Part shown: positions 53,044 through 62,145 of the stretch, piece after piece
Layout of the letters: every line of letters starts with the position of its first letter
Position numbering within the stretch: position 1 is the first letter of the stretch
Source of the DNA: Bacillus sp. EB600
GTDB taxonomy: Bacteria > Bacillota > Bacilli > Bacillales > Cytobacillaceae
Reading direction: 5' to 3'
DNA length: 64,000 bases
Assembly: GCF_024494385.1 (NCBI RefSeq)
Contig: NZ_JAEVLT010000022.1
Coordinates: 17,930 to 81,929 of the forward strand
The notes under the pieces: model-generated
The model's database searches: none
Seen by the model: only the letters and a program-made list of their open reading frames with translations
What the model was told of the DNA's origin: nothing
Translations under genes and position numbers: made by a program

Positions 53044-53589
53044 ATGGGTGAATATGCTACAAAGGATATTGCCAAAATAGTAGGTATACAGAATCAAAAA
53101 GTACGAAAATATGCCCAAGCATTAGAAAAAGCAGGATATAAATTTACAAGGAATGATAGAGGTTTTCGGGTTTTTACTGACATTGATGTTCCTTTAATTC
53201 AAGAAATAATAAAGCTATCTTACGATACGGGAATGAATATAGAACAAATCGCCTTAAAGGTAGTAAAACAGCAAAATAGCAATACAGATTCAACGATTCC
53301 GCTTATATCGGAAGTCGCTGAACCTATGCAAAATGAGGTGAAAACGAGCCATTTGCTAAATATCGAGGATGAGCGTTATAAAACATTATTAGATGAAATT
53401 GGTTCATTAAAACAGCTAATACTTAATCAGCAAAAATATATTGAGGATCGCCTGGAACAACAACGTGACTGCAAGTCTTTGGAATCATTAAGAGAATTTC
53501 AGGAAGTAAAACAGCAGCTCTTACAAATAGCAGCTGCACAAGAAAAAGAAAAGAAAAAGAGTTTTTTTAGTAAGTTGTTTAAAAAGTAA
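53044..53589 (+). CDS. MerR-like HTH protein with DUF3967-type C-terminus
   Basis: The 181-residue protein begins with a MerR/RacA-like winged helix (YATKDIAKIVGIQNQKVRKY, then RNDRGFRVFTDIDVPLI, to about residue 75). A coiled-coil region (about 110-165) follows, and a basic Phe-containing end (KKKSFFSKLFKK). That layout is typical of DUF3967 proteins in Bacillaceae, often near mobile elements. The C-terminal tail may contact membrane. AGGGGGAAAGTGAT precedes the ATG. Targets are unknown. Confidence 0.75.
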   Translation: MGEYATKDIAKIVGIQNQKVRKYAQALEKAGYKFTRNDRGFRVFTDIDVPLIQEIIKLSYDTGMNIEQIALKVVKQQNSNTDSTIPLISEVAEPMQNEVKTSHLLNIEDERYKTLLDEIGSLKQLILNQQKYIEDRLEQQRDCKSLESLREFQEVKQQLLQIAAAQEKEKKKSFFSKLFKK

Positions 53590-53644
53590 AGGTAACCTGG
53601 CCATTATTGATAAAGATACAGATCATCTATTCAACGGTATAATA

Positions 53645-53860
53645 TTAGACTACTATCTTTTCATCTATCCGGATATAACGTACTAAATAGGAATTTATCA
53701 TATAATTTCCTTGGTCATTTTTCACAATAAAGCATTTGCAACGGTCCATCTTTTCAATTATTTCTTGTTCAACATCTTCTTTTGTAACATTTAATTCTTT
53801 TATCATTTTTTCGGTGATAATATCATTATCAAAAGTATAGCAAATAGTAAATTCCTTCAT
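53645..53860 (-). CDS. Small hypothetical protein
   Basis: The 71-residue protein (MKEFTICYTFDNDIITEKMI start) has GGGGA ahead of its ATG and a balanced composition with CKC at the centre. I recognise no family. It is convergent with the DUF3967 gene. Confidence 0.5.
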   Translation of the reverse strand: MKEFTICYTFDNDIITEKMIKELNVTKEDVEQEIIEKMDRCKCFIVKNDQGNYMINSYLVRYIRIDEKIVV

Positions 53861-54256
53861 ACTAATTTCCCCTTCTTTTTTTACTCGTGGTTATAAGTAG
53901 AATAGAACTTCACCTTTTGCAAGAGTACATTTGTTACAATTTGCTTAGGACTAGATTTGCCTTTTTAAGAAACTGCACATAGAATGGTCCTTAATCAATG
54001 GAATAAAAGGTGAATTGATGAGTTTTTGTAAAAATTCATTAACTAGTAGTATCCAATCTTTTAAAAGTAATAATAGAACTGGAAGTTCAAAGTTGTTGGG
54101 GGATCCTACCATATTCTTTTTTTGTGTTTCGACAATTTGAGAACATTTTTGGAGCATTTAACCTATATATGTAATTTACACCTATATGTAAGAAAATTCA
54201 ACAATATTTTCTTTTATAAATTTACAGATGGAGAAATAAGCAAAATTGAAGGACTA

Positions 54257-54283
54257 TTGATACAAAAGCTTTTGTGATTTAAT
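54257..54283 (+). promoter_or_regulatory. Possible promoter with palindromic operator
   Basis: TTGATA (54257) and TTTAAT (54278) are separated by 15 bases. The spacer holds the perfect 14-base palindrome ACAAAAGCTTTTGT (54262-54275), where a repressor could sit. Confidence 0.4.
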
Positions 54284-54428
54284 GAAAAAAAGCATAAAAG
54301 CATAAAAACAGCAAAGCGTTAATTCGCGTCATTGCTAGAAAATTTTAAAAAGTTTATAATCCTTTAACAGAAAGGACAGGTGCATTTAGTGCCATTCACC
54401 ATTTTAGCTTCGGTGCAACTAAAAACAG

Positions 54429-54459
54429 AAGTTTATAAAAAGTTTTATAAACTTTTTTT
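54429..54459 (+). terminator. Terminator within the permease leader (attenuator candidate)
   Basis: AAGTTTATAAAA and TTTTATAAACTT pair and are followed by seven T, only 60 bases before the permease start. A second AAAAAGTTTATA at about 54347 is identical to the 5' arm and could compete for the same 3' arm. Confidence 0.7.
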
Positions 54460-54517
54460 CATGTGCGTTGTTTGATCTATTTTAAAAAGGATATAGTTTT
54501 ACGAGGAGGAATATTGG

Positions 54518-55912
54518 TTGGGTAAAAATCATCAAAGAGAGAAACTGCAACGAGGTTTGGATAACAGGCATATCCAGTTAATTGCACTTGGAGGTGCAAT
54601 TGGAGTTGGACTGTTCTACGGCTCAAGCGCAACCATTCAAATGGCTGGTCCATCCATTTTGTTCTCATATTTAGTCGGAGGCTTGGTTATTTTTACCATA
54701 ATGAGAGCGCTGGGGGAAATGGCTGTGGATGAACCGGTTTCAGGTTCATTTAGTTCATACGCAAATCAATATTTAGGGACGTTTGCAGGTTACTTAACCG
54801 GCTGGACCTATTGGTTTATGTGGGTTGTCGTTGGAATGGCAGAAATAACGGTAGTTGGCGTTTATGTGAATTACTGGTTTCCAGACATTCCACAATGGCT
54901 AACAGCACTTGCTGTACTAGTTGTGATTACAATGATAAACCTTGCTAATGTAAAAGCATATGGAGAGTTTGAATTCTGGTTTGCGCTGGTTAAAGTTGTA
55001 GCCATTATCGGAATGATTCTCCTTGGATTAGGAATCACTTTCCTGGGAATTGGGAACGGAGGTCATCCAATCGGTTTTGACAATCTTTGGACTCATGGAG
55101 GATTCATGCCAAATGGAATCAAAGGCATTTTAATGTCATTGGTTCTCGTGATGTTTTCATTTGGCGGGGTAGAATTGATTGGAATTACGGCAGGGGAGGC
55201 AAAAAATCCTCAAAAATCAATTCCATCAGCAATCAACAATGTCATCTGGAGGATATTAATTTTTTATATTGGTGCATTAGGAATTATGATGATTTTATAT
55301 CCTTGGAATGAGATAGGAACGAAGGGCAGCCCGTTTGTCTTAATTTTTGATAAAGTTGGAATTCCTGGTGCCGCCAATATTATTAACTTTGTTGTCATAA
55401 CAGCAGCATTATCTGCTTTTAATAGTGGGTTATTCGGTTCAGGAAGAATGCTATACAATTTATCATTGCAAAATAACGCTCCGAAATATTTTGGAAAGCT
55501 TAACAAGAATGGTAGTCCGAGACGTGGAATCCTGTTCTCTTCACTGTTTTTATTAGTGGCAGTAGTTTTGAATTATATTGTTCCCGAAAAAGTGTTTATC
55601 TATATTTCTTCTGTTGCCACGGTTGCGGTTATCACCAGTTGGACGATTATACTGATTACACAATTAAAATTCAGACAATCAAAAACAATAAAAGAAATAG
55701 AAAAATTAGCATTTAAAGTGCCATTATATCCAGTTTCAACCTATTTAGCTTTAACTTTTTTAGCACTTGTCATTGTCTTAATGGCATTTATTGCGGAAAT
55801 GCGAATAGCATTAGTTGTGGCACCTATATGGTTTATGACTCTTTATATAGGATATAAAATGAAAAAACAGGACCTTCCAGAGAATTCCATCAAAAAGCAA
55901 AATATTGGGTAA
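54518..55912 (+). CDS. APC family amino acid permease (AAT-like)
   Basis: The 464-residue transporter has 12 predicted helices. It carries the amino acid permease signature (IQLIALGGAIGVGLFYGSSA, then GRALGEMAV-type MRALGEMAV) and ELIGITAGEAKNPQKSIPSA. It belongs to the YbgF/AapA/ProY-like branch taking up neutral or basic amino acids with protons. The start is TTG, behind AGGAGG with eight bases. A terminator just upstream suggests control by attenuation. It ends at the hairpin repeat at 55925. Confidence 0.88.
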   Translation: MGKNHQREKLQRGLDNRHIQLIALGGAIGVGLFYGSSATIQMAGPSILFSYLVGGLVIFTIMRALGEMAVDEPVSGSFSSYANQYLGTFAGYLTGWTYWFMWVVVGMAEITVVGVYVNYWFPDIPQWLTALAVLVVITMINLANVKAYGEFEFWFALVKVVAIIGMILLGLGITFLGIGNGGHPIGFDNLWTHGGFMPNGIKGILMSLVLVMFSFGGVELIGITAGEAKNPQKSIPSAINNVIWRILIFYIGALGIMMILYPWNEIGTKGSPFVLIFDKVGIPGAANIINFVVITAALSAFNSGLFGSGRMLYNLSLQNNAPKYFGKLNKNGSPRRGILFSSLFLLVAVVLNYIVPEKVFIYISSVATVAVITSWTIILITQLKFRQSKTIKEIEKLAFKVPLYPVSTYLALTFLALVIVLMAFIAEMRIALVVAPIWFMTLYIGYKMKKQDLPENSIKKQNIG

Positions 55913-55924
55913 AGCATGGGTAAA

Positions 55925-55977
55925 GCATGGGGACGGTTCTTGTGTCTTTTCGTGAGACACAAGAACCGTCCCCATGC
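55925..55977. repeat. Dispersed hairpin repeat, copy 2
   Basis: A perfect 23-bp stem (55925-55947 with 55955-55977) contains GGGGACGGTTCTTGTGTCT with GCATG at its end and a 7-base loop. It is the same element as 23905-23954. It lies between convergent genes and could end transcripts from both sides. Confidence 0.9.
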
Positions 55978-56017
55978 ATCTTTTGGACAAGCTTTGCGCT
56001 GTGCCAGGCACGCAGGA

Positions 56018-56326
56018 TTAGATGATAAAAAGCTCTACGATCAAAACAGCAAAACATGATAGCAGGGAGACTTTGAATAAGCCGGAGCCTGTGTAGGAAA
56101 AAACGATGGCAACTATGAAACCGACTAATGCTGACCACTTTGATGCCGTTGCATCTAAAATCGCTGGAAATACCATAACGGCTAATGTTACAAAAGGTAC
56201 ATAGTACAAAAATGACTTGATATACGTATTTTTGATTTCTTTTCGAATCAAAGTCAGCGGCAGGACCCTTACCAAATAAGTAACGGCTGCCATGACAAAA
56301 ATGTATAGATAGACACTACCCTTCAT
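56018..56326 (-). CDS. azlD: AzlD family branched-chain amino acid exporter subunit
   Basis: The 102-residue protein has four predicted helices and the AzlD pattern (VMAAVTYLVRVLPLTLIRKE near the start, YVPFVTLAVMVFPAIL). With AzlC it exports branched-chain amino acids or analogues. It overlaps azlC by 11 bases and is made second. Confidence 0.9.
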   Translation of the reverse strand: MKGSVYLYIFVMAAVTYLVRVLPLTLIRKEIKNTYIKSFLYYVPFVTLAVMVFPAILDATASKWSALVGFIVAIVFSYTGSGLFKVSLLSCFAVLIVELFII

Positions 56327-57035
56327 GAGAACTTTTCTCCTTTACAGGAAATAATGCTGCGGCTATACCGGCAATGAGAATCGTTAAAAGAATAATCTTG
56401 ACTCCTGATGAAATCATGTGCAGAATAGGAAGCCTTGTGAACAGCAAACTAGCCATCATGGAAACCACAATGAGAACGGACAGAATTTTATTTCCTTTGG
56501 CCGGAGGAATGATGACGGCCAGTAACATTCCATACAAAGCAATACTTAATGCACTAATCATCCTGGAAGGCAAAATATCTCCTGAAACAACACCAAAAAA
56601 TGTACCAAGTGCCCATCCTGGCAACGCGATACTCATAAGTCCGTATGTATAATAGGGATTTAATGGGCCATTTACCGCCATCGATACTCCGAATATCTCA
56701 TCCGATATCCCAAATGCCATTACCATCCTGTGAAAAAGTGATGTCTTCCGATTAATCTTCTGCGACAGAGTAAAAGACATCAGGATATATCTTGAATTAA
56801 TTATGAGCTGTGTGACCGCCATTTCCAAAAATGCAGCGGAGGCCGAAATTAACGTAAGTCCCGCAAACTGTCCGGCTGACGTAAAATTGGTTACCGACAT
56901 GAGGACAGACTGAAATGGGGTAAGCCCGGCCTGTTTGGCAATAATTCCGAAGGTAAAAGAAACCGCAAAATAACTAAGAGAAATGGGGATGCCGTCTTTT
57001 ATACCTCTTTGCCATGCCTTCAGATTTGTTTCCAT
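56316..57035 (-). CDS. azlC: AzlC family branched-chain amino acid exporter subunit
   Basis: The 239-residue membrane protein carries the AzlC text (GIKDGIPISLSYFAVSFTFG, SVTNFTSAGQFAGL, FGISDEIFGVS). It forms the large subunit of the AzlCD exporter. Its ATG follows AGGAAGGG. A LysR regulator is transcribed divergently 126 bases away and probably controls this pair. Confidence 0.92.
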   Translation of the reverse strand: METNLKAWQRGIKDGIPISLSYFAVSFTFGIIAKQAGLTPFQSVLMSVTNFTSAGQFAGLTLISASAAFLEMAVTQLIINSRYILMSFTLSQKINRKTSLFHRMVMAFGISDEIFGVSMAVNGPLNPYYTYGLMSIALPGWALGTFFGVVSGDILPSRMISALSIALYGMLLAVIIPPAKGNKILSVLIVVSMMASLLFTRLPILHMISSGVKIILLTILIAGIAAALFPVKEKSSHEG

Positions 57036-57079
57036 CTTGATCCCTTCCTGTGAGCTGATATCGTTTAAATGTCAATGAA

Positions 57080-57126
57080 TTCTATCATATGAATGGATAT
57101 TAGTAAAATTAATATATATGATAGAA
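57080..57126. promoter_or_regulatory. Inverted repeat in the azlC/LysR intergenic region
   Basis: TTCTATCATAT at 57080-57090 is the exact reverse complement of ATATGATAGAA at 57116-57126, with 25 bases between. The site lies between the two divergent genes, as LysR-type operators do. Confidence 0.55.
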
Positions 57127-57160
57127 ATATTAGTTATTCTAATGTTCAATGGAGGATTCT

Positions 57161-58030
57161 ATGAACCGTTATGAAATCTTTTTGAAGGTAATCGAAACAG
57201 AAAGTTTTACTAAAGCAGCGAATGAATTGGGATATACCCAATCAGCGATCAGTCAGATGATTCATTCCTTAGAGGAGGAACTTTCCACAACATTAATTTT
57301 TCGTTCCCGCAAAGGAATCACCCTTACTCCCGATGGAGCAGAATTTCTTCCATACATTAAAAATGTATGTAATTCCTATCGAGAGCTCATCGAGAAGAGT
57401 AAAGAAATGCAGGGGCTGCAAAAAGGGATTATTCGGATTGGAACGTTCTCAAGTGTCTCTTGTCATTGGCTTCCGGGATTAATCAAAGATTTTAAAAAGT
57501 TATATCCGTCCGTTCAATTTCAGTTACAGCAGGGAGAATACACCAGTATTGTCCAGTTTATCAAAGAGGGCAGCGTTGATTTTGGATTTGTGAATCCTGA
57601 TGCAGTGACACAGATGCACACGGTTCCTTTAAAGCAAGACGAAATGTTGGCGGTATTGCCTTGCAACCACCCATTAGCAGGAAATAAAAATGTCACATTG
57701 GCCGAGTTGGGAAGCGAACCATTTATTCTATTAGAGGAGGGCCATTTAAGCGAGCCATTGGAAATTTTTAAGCAGAATGACCTCCACCCCAATATCCAGT
57801 ACCGGGTACATGATGATTACACCATCATGTCCATGGTTGAAGAAGGTTTGGGGATCTCTATCTTACCGAAATTGGTCTTGAATCGAGTCAGCTATCATCT
57901 TGTCAAAAAGAAAATATCTCCACCGATTGTCCGTACGATCGGAATAGCTTACAAGAACAAGAAGACATTACCAATATCAAGCAGATTTTTTATAGATTTT
58001 CTGATTGAGCAATTTCATGGTAAGAAATGA
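57161..58030 (+). CDS. LysR family transcriptional regulator
   Basis: The 289-residue regulator has an N-terminal winged helix (MNRYEIFLKVIETESFTKAA, NELGYTQSAISQMIHSLEEE) and a periplasmic-binding-like effector domain from about residue 90. The ATG at 57161 follows GGAGG; a start four codons earlier overlaps that site. It is divergent from azlCD, its probable target, with a clear inverted repeat between. The effector may be a branched-chain amino acid or analogue. Confidence 0.92.
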   Translation: MNRYEIFLKVIETESFTKAANELGYTQSAISQMIHSLEEELSTTLIFRSRKGITLTPDGAEFLPYIKNVCNSYRELIEKSKEMQGLQKGIIRIGTFSSVSCHWLPGLIKDFKKLYPSVQFQLQQGEYTSIVQFIKEGSVDFGFVNPDAVTQMHTVPLKQDEMLAVLPCNHPLAGNKNVTLAELGSEPFILLEEGHLSEPLEIFKQNDLHPNIQYRVHDDYTIMSMVEEGLGISILPKLVLNRVSYHLVKKKISPPIVRTIGIAYKNKKTLPISSRFFIDFLIEQFHGKK

Positions 58031-58087
58031 AATCAGGAAAATCAGGCAGGATGGAATGTTCATGAGAGGAAGGGGTGATTACCATCA

Positions 58088-58117
58088 TAAAAAAGACAGC
58101 CCCTAAAAGAGGCTGCC
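58088..58117 (-). terminator. Terminator of the leftward cupin gene
   Basis: Leftward, GGCAGCC and GGCTGTC pair (one wobble) around a short loop, followed by TTTTTT. Confidence 0.75.
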
Positions 58118-58169
58118 ATGAAAATTTGCCGCAACGATCCATGTCTTTACGGAGGGATCATAATGGGAG

Positions 58170-58589
58170 TTATGGATTTCTCTTTTCCCAAAGTCTATCG
58201 AGTCCCGGGAGAAGCAAAACACTTTCCTGTTCATTAGGATCAGTGCGGGCAATTAAGGCTGTACAGGATTCGGAATCACTCGGATTGTATGGAAGATGAG
58301 GCATACCTGCGGGAATGTAAAGAAAGTCACCTTCTTCTAGATCCATAAACTTTTCTAGCTTCTCACCATACCACATTGCAGACTTCCCTTTCAGCATGTA
58401 GATGGCCGTTTCATGGTCCTCATGGAGATGTGCTTTTGCACGTTTACAGGGTGGAATCGTTACTATATGCATGCAGATTCCCTTAGAACCAACGCTTTCT
58501 TTTGAAATCGCTTCAGCATAGTCAAATCCCTGTTTGCCATGATAAGTTCTCGATGGTCGAATGAGATGGCAAGAGGGTTCAGAATTCAT
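58170..58589 (-). CDS. Single-domain cupin protein
   Basis: The 139-residue protein is a small cupin with KAHLHEDHETAIYMLKGKSA (two His and Glu metal ligands) and GDFLYIPAGMPHLPYN (third His). Such proteins are often isomerases or sugar/ligand binding enzymes, but no reaction can be given. ATG 58589 follows GGGAGGTG; an earlier in-frame ATG is unsupported. It is a single gene. Confidence 0.8.
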   Translation of the reverse strand: MNSEPSCHLIRPSRTYHGKQGFDYAEAISKESVGSKGICMHIVTIPPCKRAKAHLHEDHETAIYMLKGKSAMWYGEKLEKFMDLEEGDFLYIPAGMPHLPYNPSDSESCTALIARTDPNEQESVLLLPGLDRLWEKRNP

Positions 58590-58768
58590 TTGTTTCACCT
58601 CCCATCGTTCAAAACCTCCCTTCATGTTTTGAGATAAACATATTTTGAAAAATAAGAATTAATTCCTGTATGGTCAATTTTTTTGAAAATAAGCAGGAAT
58701 TTACACTGTCTTCCTTTTCAATTCAATCCAAGAAAGAGGTTTATCTAGTAGTAAGTCGAATTTAGGAA

Positions 58769-60184
58769 TCATGGAACAACTTCAAAAACAGTTCCTTGGT
58801 TAAAATCAGTTACTTTCATTGAGCCATAAGCCCCTAAATATAGTCTGGTTTGATCCAGATTCGTTCCCAAAGAAACATAATAAGCTGATTGAGACCCAAA
58901 ATTATAATCGGTTTCAATAACACTAAAATCATTTAGTTTACCATCTGTTCTTACCCTGGTATAAGCTAAAACTCCTCTAACCGGAGAACCAGATTCTTCC
59001 TTCCGGGCAAGATCGGTAAACACAACGCTCCCGGTCAAAGCGGGGATTCCATTCCCCATATAGGACTGAACGCCTGTAAGTGCAGTTCCTCCAAACTTAT
59101 CAGGCCTTTGATCCTTATGAAAATAACTAGCTAGAGGCTGAAGACGCCTCGCTGAAGTGTTTACTGCTTCATTGTAATAGACAATAGTTTTCTCATCCAA
59201 AGTCGGATTTTCAGTACAGCCCCTTATCGTTGAAGTAGGAAAAGCACCTTCCCACCCCCGCCAGCCAAAGTTAATAAATCCTTCTTGGTCAGGTTCGGTG
59301 TTTCTTAAAGAAGCTTGAATAAGCTGAGGTACCGGGATTGGTTTAAAATAAACGAATGAAAAAATCGACTCTGCCAAATCCTGTCCAACATTTCCTATAT
59401 ATTTGATAAACTGATTATTCAAACTTTGAAATGAAATTCCTGGTATATTGCGAACTCCTTTGGCAATTACCGTAAGTGTTTCGGAAATAGGTGCGGGAAG
59501 TTCATTAAAACGTGTGACCACAGGTGGATTGTTGATAAATGTATTCTTACTTACGTCAATTTCAATTATTTTACCCGCTATTTCCATATTATCCTGACTT
59601 AAATTAAATGGATCATAGCCTGAGCCGCCATCTCCGGTTGTTAACACAAGTTTTCTCGTTTCAGGTGAAAAGTTTAAGCTATTGATACCATTATGATTTA
59701 AAAATGGTCTTTTTATGTTAAGTAAGGTCCGTCGTTTTTGAGGTTGACCATTCGATTGTAAAATCCATTCTTCTACTGTATCAATATGATCATATTGAGT
59801 TTCTCTATTGATCCACCTAAGGTTTAAGGTTTTCGGATCACACGGGTCAGGGTTAAAGCCTTCAGGACGAGCACCTGGACCTTGTGTTCCAGCTATTGAA
59901 TAATGAAGATAAAACAGACCGTTATAATAAAATTCGGGATGGAACGCCAGCCCCAGCAATCCCCGTTCATCATATCCACCACTAGAACCACCCAGTTTCA
60001 AGATTCGCGTGCGAATATCTAAAAAAGTTCTTATACTTCCGTTTCCTATGTAAAAGATCTCTCCTACCTGGGTTGCAATAAATAATCTTTCAATTGAGCC
60101 ACCCGGAGGTATAGTTGTTTTGAAAACAGTGGGTAAATTAATCTTACTAACAATGGGCCGTAAACGAACTTTAACTTTTTTCAA
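58769..60184 (-). CDS. Glucose/sorbosone dehydrogenase family protein
   Basis: The 471-residue protein looks like the PQQ-dependent sugar dehydrogenase (GSDH/HHIPL1) beta-propeller. It has RLFIATQVGEIFYIGNG, ERGLLGLAFHPEFYYNGLFY, the conserved His in FLNHNGINSLNFSP and LVLTTGDGGSGYDP, then GQDLAESIFSF and NFGWRGWEGAFP. No signal peptide is present, although most relatives are secreted, so location is unclear. PQQ binding is not certain. Confidence 0.82.
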   Translation of the reverse strand: MKKVKVRLRPIVSKINLPTVFKTTIPPGGSIERLFIATQVGEIFYIGNGSIRTFLDIRTRILKLGGSSGGYDERGLLGLAFHPEFYYNGLFYLHYSIAGTQGPGARPEGFNPDPCDPKTLNLRWINRETQYDHIDTVEEWILQSNGQPQKRRTLLNIKRPFLNHNGINSLNFSPETRKLVLTTGDGGSGYDPFNLSQDNMEIAGKIIEIDVSKNTFINNPPVVTRFNELPAPISETLTVIAKGVRNIPGISFQSLNNQFIKYIGNVGQDLAESIFSFVYFKPIPVPQLIQASLRNTEPDQEGFINFGWRGWEGAFPTSTIRGCTENPTLDEKTIVYYNEAVNTSARRLQPLASYFHKDQRPDKFGGTALTGVQSYMGNGIPALTGSVVFTDLARKEESGSPVRGVLAYTRVRTDGKLNDFSVIETDYNFGSQSAYYVSLGTNLDQTRLYLGAYGSMKVTDFNQGTVFEVVP

Positions 60185-60494
60185 TTAACTATACACTCCT
60201 TCTTATTGTTTTCTTTTATAAGATTATGAGCAGAACTGTTCTATTAGTACTAAATAAGGGCTGGGGAAATGGTAAGGCATAGCACCATTTTCCGCACCGG
60301 CGTCGGAGGAATCCAGGGCGATCATTGGGACGAGGTAATAATATTTCCGCAGTAAAGAGAATCTTTGGATTAAAGGATGAAGATAGTACTAGGAAAGAAA
60401 TAGAAACGTAGGAATACGGGGTGGGAGGTTTTTAAGAAAAACAATAGTATGATATATTTAGAAGATTAAAAAAATGTGGCAGGTGTACCTTTCA
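60185..60494. other. Intergenic region with possible debris
   Basis: At 60357-60413 a short tail reads RIFGLKDEDSTRKEIET and a stop; it may be the end of a lost gene. No other feature is supported apart from divergent promoters that must lie here. Confidence 0.3.
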
Positions 60495-61838
60495 ATGTTT
60501 AGTAGGAATAAAGCGATTATTATTGGCGGGGGTATTGCTGGAAAACTGGCTGCCCGTGTGTTATCAGATTTTTTCAAGGAAGTAGTGATCATCGAACAAG
60601 ATCAAGAACCTGAAGGGCCGTTTCCAAGAAAAGGTGTTCGGCAAGGTGAACATTTACACGCCCTCCTTCTTGCGGGACAATACGGGCTGGAAGAGTTATT
60701 TCCCGGAATTACAGAAAAGTTTTACTTAAGCGGAGCAGTGAAAATAAATTCTACAAAAGATTTAGCATGGTTCCACCATGGTGTATGGAAGCTGCGTTTC
60801 GATGGAGGATATAGGACCACTCTTCAAACGCGCCCGCATTTAGAGTGGCATATTCAACAATACATAGACAGGATTTCCAATATATCCTTTCACTACAATC
60901 AAGTAGTTAAAGATTATTTATTTAATGCTAATGAGAATCGTATTTACGGAGTTGAGATGGAAGCTCGGGATCACTCTATCAAAACAGTAACAGCAGATTT
61001 GATTGTAGATGCAAGCGGGGTATCTAGTATCACAACATATTGGTTAAAGAATAGAGGGATCAATATCCCTAATGAAAAGGTTGACATTGGTTTAAGTTAT
61101 GTAAGCAAATCTTTTCAGCTTCCAGACAGCAAAGCCAGAGATTGGAAGATTAAAATAGTCTATCCAAATCCGCCGCATGAAAAAATAGGCGGAACCATCT
61201 CGAAGGTTGAAGGAGAGAAATACATTGTCACAATTAATGGCTATCAAAATGAAATTCAAGAAAAAGAAGTAGTGAAAAATGATAACGGCTTTTTAGAACT
61301 ATCAAAAAAACTCCCTAAATTAGATATCTATGAAGAAATAAAAAATGCAATCCCTTTATCTAAAACCTCGATCTACCGTGTACCGCAAATTATTTGGAAA
61401 CGATATGATAAAGTAAAGAACTTACCTCATGGATTATTATTGATTGGTGATACTGTATGCAGGATCGATCCAGTTTTCGGTCAGGGCATGAGTATTTCTG
61501 TATTAGAAGCACTTGCCTTACAAAAACGATTTCAAGACAGAAGCGATTCTCTGCAGAAAATTATCCCTGCTTTTCATAAAAAAACAGCAAAAATTATTGC
61601 TCCTATTTGGAATATGGTCATTGTCGAGGATTTTCGTTATCCAACTATTTCAGGAAAAAAACCTATAGGTCTTACATTCCAGCAATGGTTTGCAAAAAAT
61701 ATTTTTCTATTATCATCAGAAAATGAAATGATATACAATACATTTATAAAGGTGATGAACCTTGTTCAACCTATGACAATTCTGATGCATCCCAAAATAC
61801 TAAGAAGTGTTTTGGCACGTTCTTTTTTTACTAAATAA
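60495..61838 (+). CDS. FAD-dependent oxidoreductase
   Basis: The 447-residue flavoprotein has the N-terminal FAD-binding motif KAIIIGGGIAGKLAARVL, GVRQGEHLHALLLAG, and the later LLIGDTVCRIDPVFGQGMSI, the second FAD contact of the PHBH/halogenase-like family. This is the group of monooxygenases, halogenases and prenyl reductases; the substrate is unknown. ATG at 60495 has CAGGTG upstream; an earlier ATG at 60474 lacks a good site. It is a single gene. Confidence 0.82.
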   Translation: MFSRNKAIIIGGGIAGKLAARVLSDFFKEVVIIEQDQEPEGPFPRKGVRQGEHLHALLLAGQYGLEELFPGITEKFYLSGAVKINSTKDLAWFHHGVWKLRFDGGYRTTLQTRPHLEWHIQQYIDRISNISFHYNQVVKDYLFNANENRIYGVEMEARDHSIKTVTADLIVDASGVSSITTYWLKNRGINIPNEKVDIGLSYVSKSFQLPDSKARDWKIKIVYPNPPHEKIGGTISKVEGEKYIVTINGYQNEIQEKEVVKNDNGFLELSKKLPKLDIYEEIKNAIPLSKTSIYRVPQIIWKRYDKVKNLPHGLLLIGDTVCRIDPVFGQGMSISVLEALALQKRFQDRSDSLQKIIPAFHKKTAKIIAPIWNMVIVEDFRYPTISGKKPIGLTFQQWFAKNIFLLSSENEMIYNTFIKVMNLVQPMTILMHPKILRSVLARSFFTK

Positions 61839-62145
61839 AAAATTCAGCATCCCTGATCTCTTTTATTTAAGTTTCATTTAGTTTTGGAAAAACACGATTA
61901 CTGCCTGTAATTCGTAAGGCAAACACTAAAATTAAAAATTTATGCAGCATCCTTGAGCTTTGATAACCTGGTTCTTTTGACAGGAGAACCTTTATTAGCT
62001 CACTTTGCTTTCGGACTAACGAGACCAAAACACTCCATACTTTACCTTGACATAATATTGCTATTTTGAAATACTCCTTTTATAGGATAAGCATAGAATA
62101 ATACAATTTTTTTAGTAATTTCATTATTTTAAAAAGGAGTTTATT
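61839..62145. other. Intergenic region before the SDR gene
   Basis: There is no gene. The only clear signal is the promoter of the SDR gene at 62047. Confidence 0.35.
62047..62075 (+). promoter_or_regulatory. SigA-type promoter of the SDR gene
   Basis: TTGACA at 62047 and AATACT at 62070 are separated by 17 bases, about 70 bases before the ATG. Confidence 0.55.

Larger units (their letters stand above)
53861..54517. other. Long leader region of the APC permease
   Basis: No convincing gene is present; a 68-codon leftward frame at 53951-54157 lacks an RBS. From 54257 on there is a promoter-like block, then about 130 bases that can form small hairpins, and a terminator at 54429 ahead of the permease. 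Confidence 0.5.

Noticed and set aside
53951..54157. A 68-codon leftward frame
   Set aside because: No ribosome binding site, unusual composition and no recognisable motif.
54300..54440. T-box riboswitch before the APC permease
   Set aside because: The conserved T-box sequence and specifier layout are absent; only a generic hairpin series and terminator are seen.
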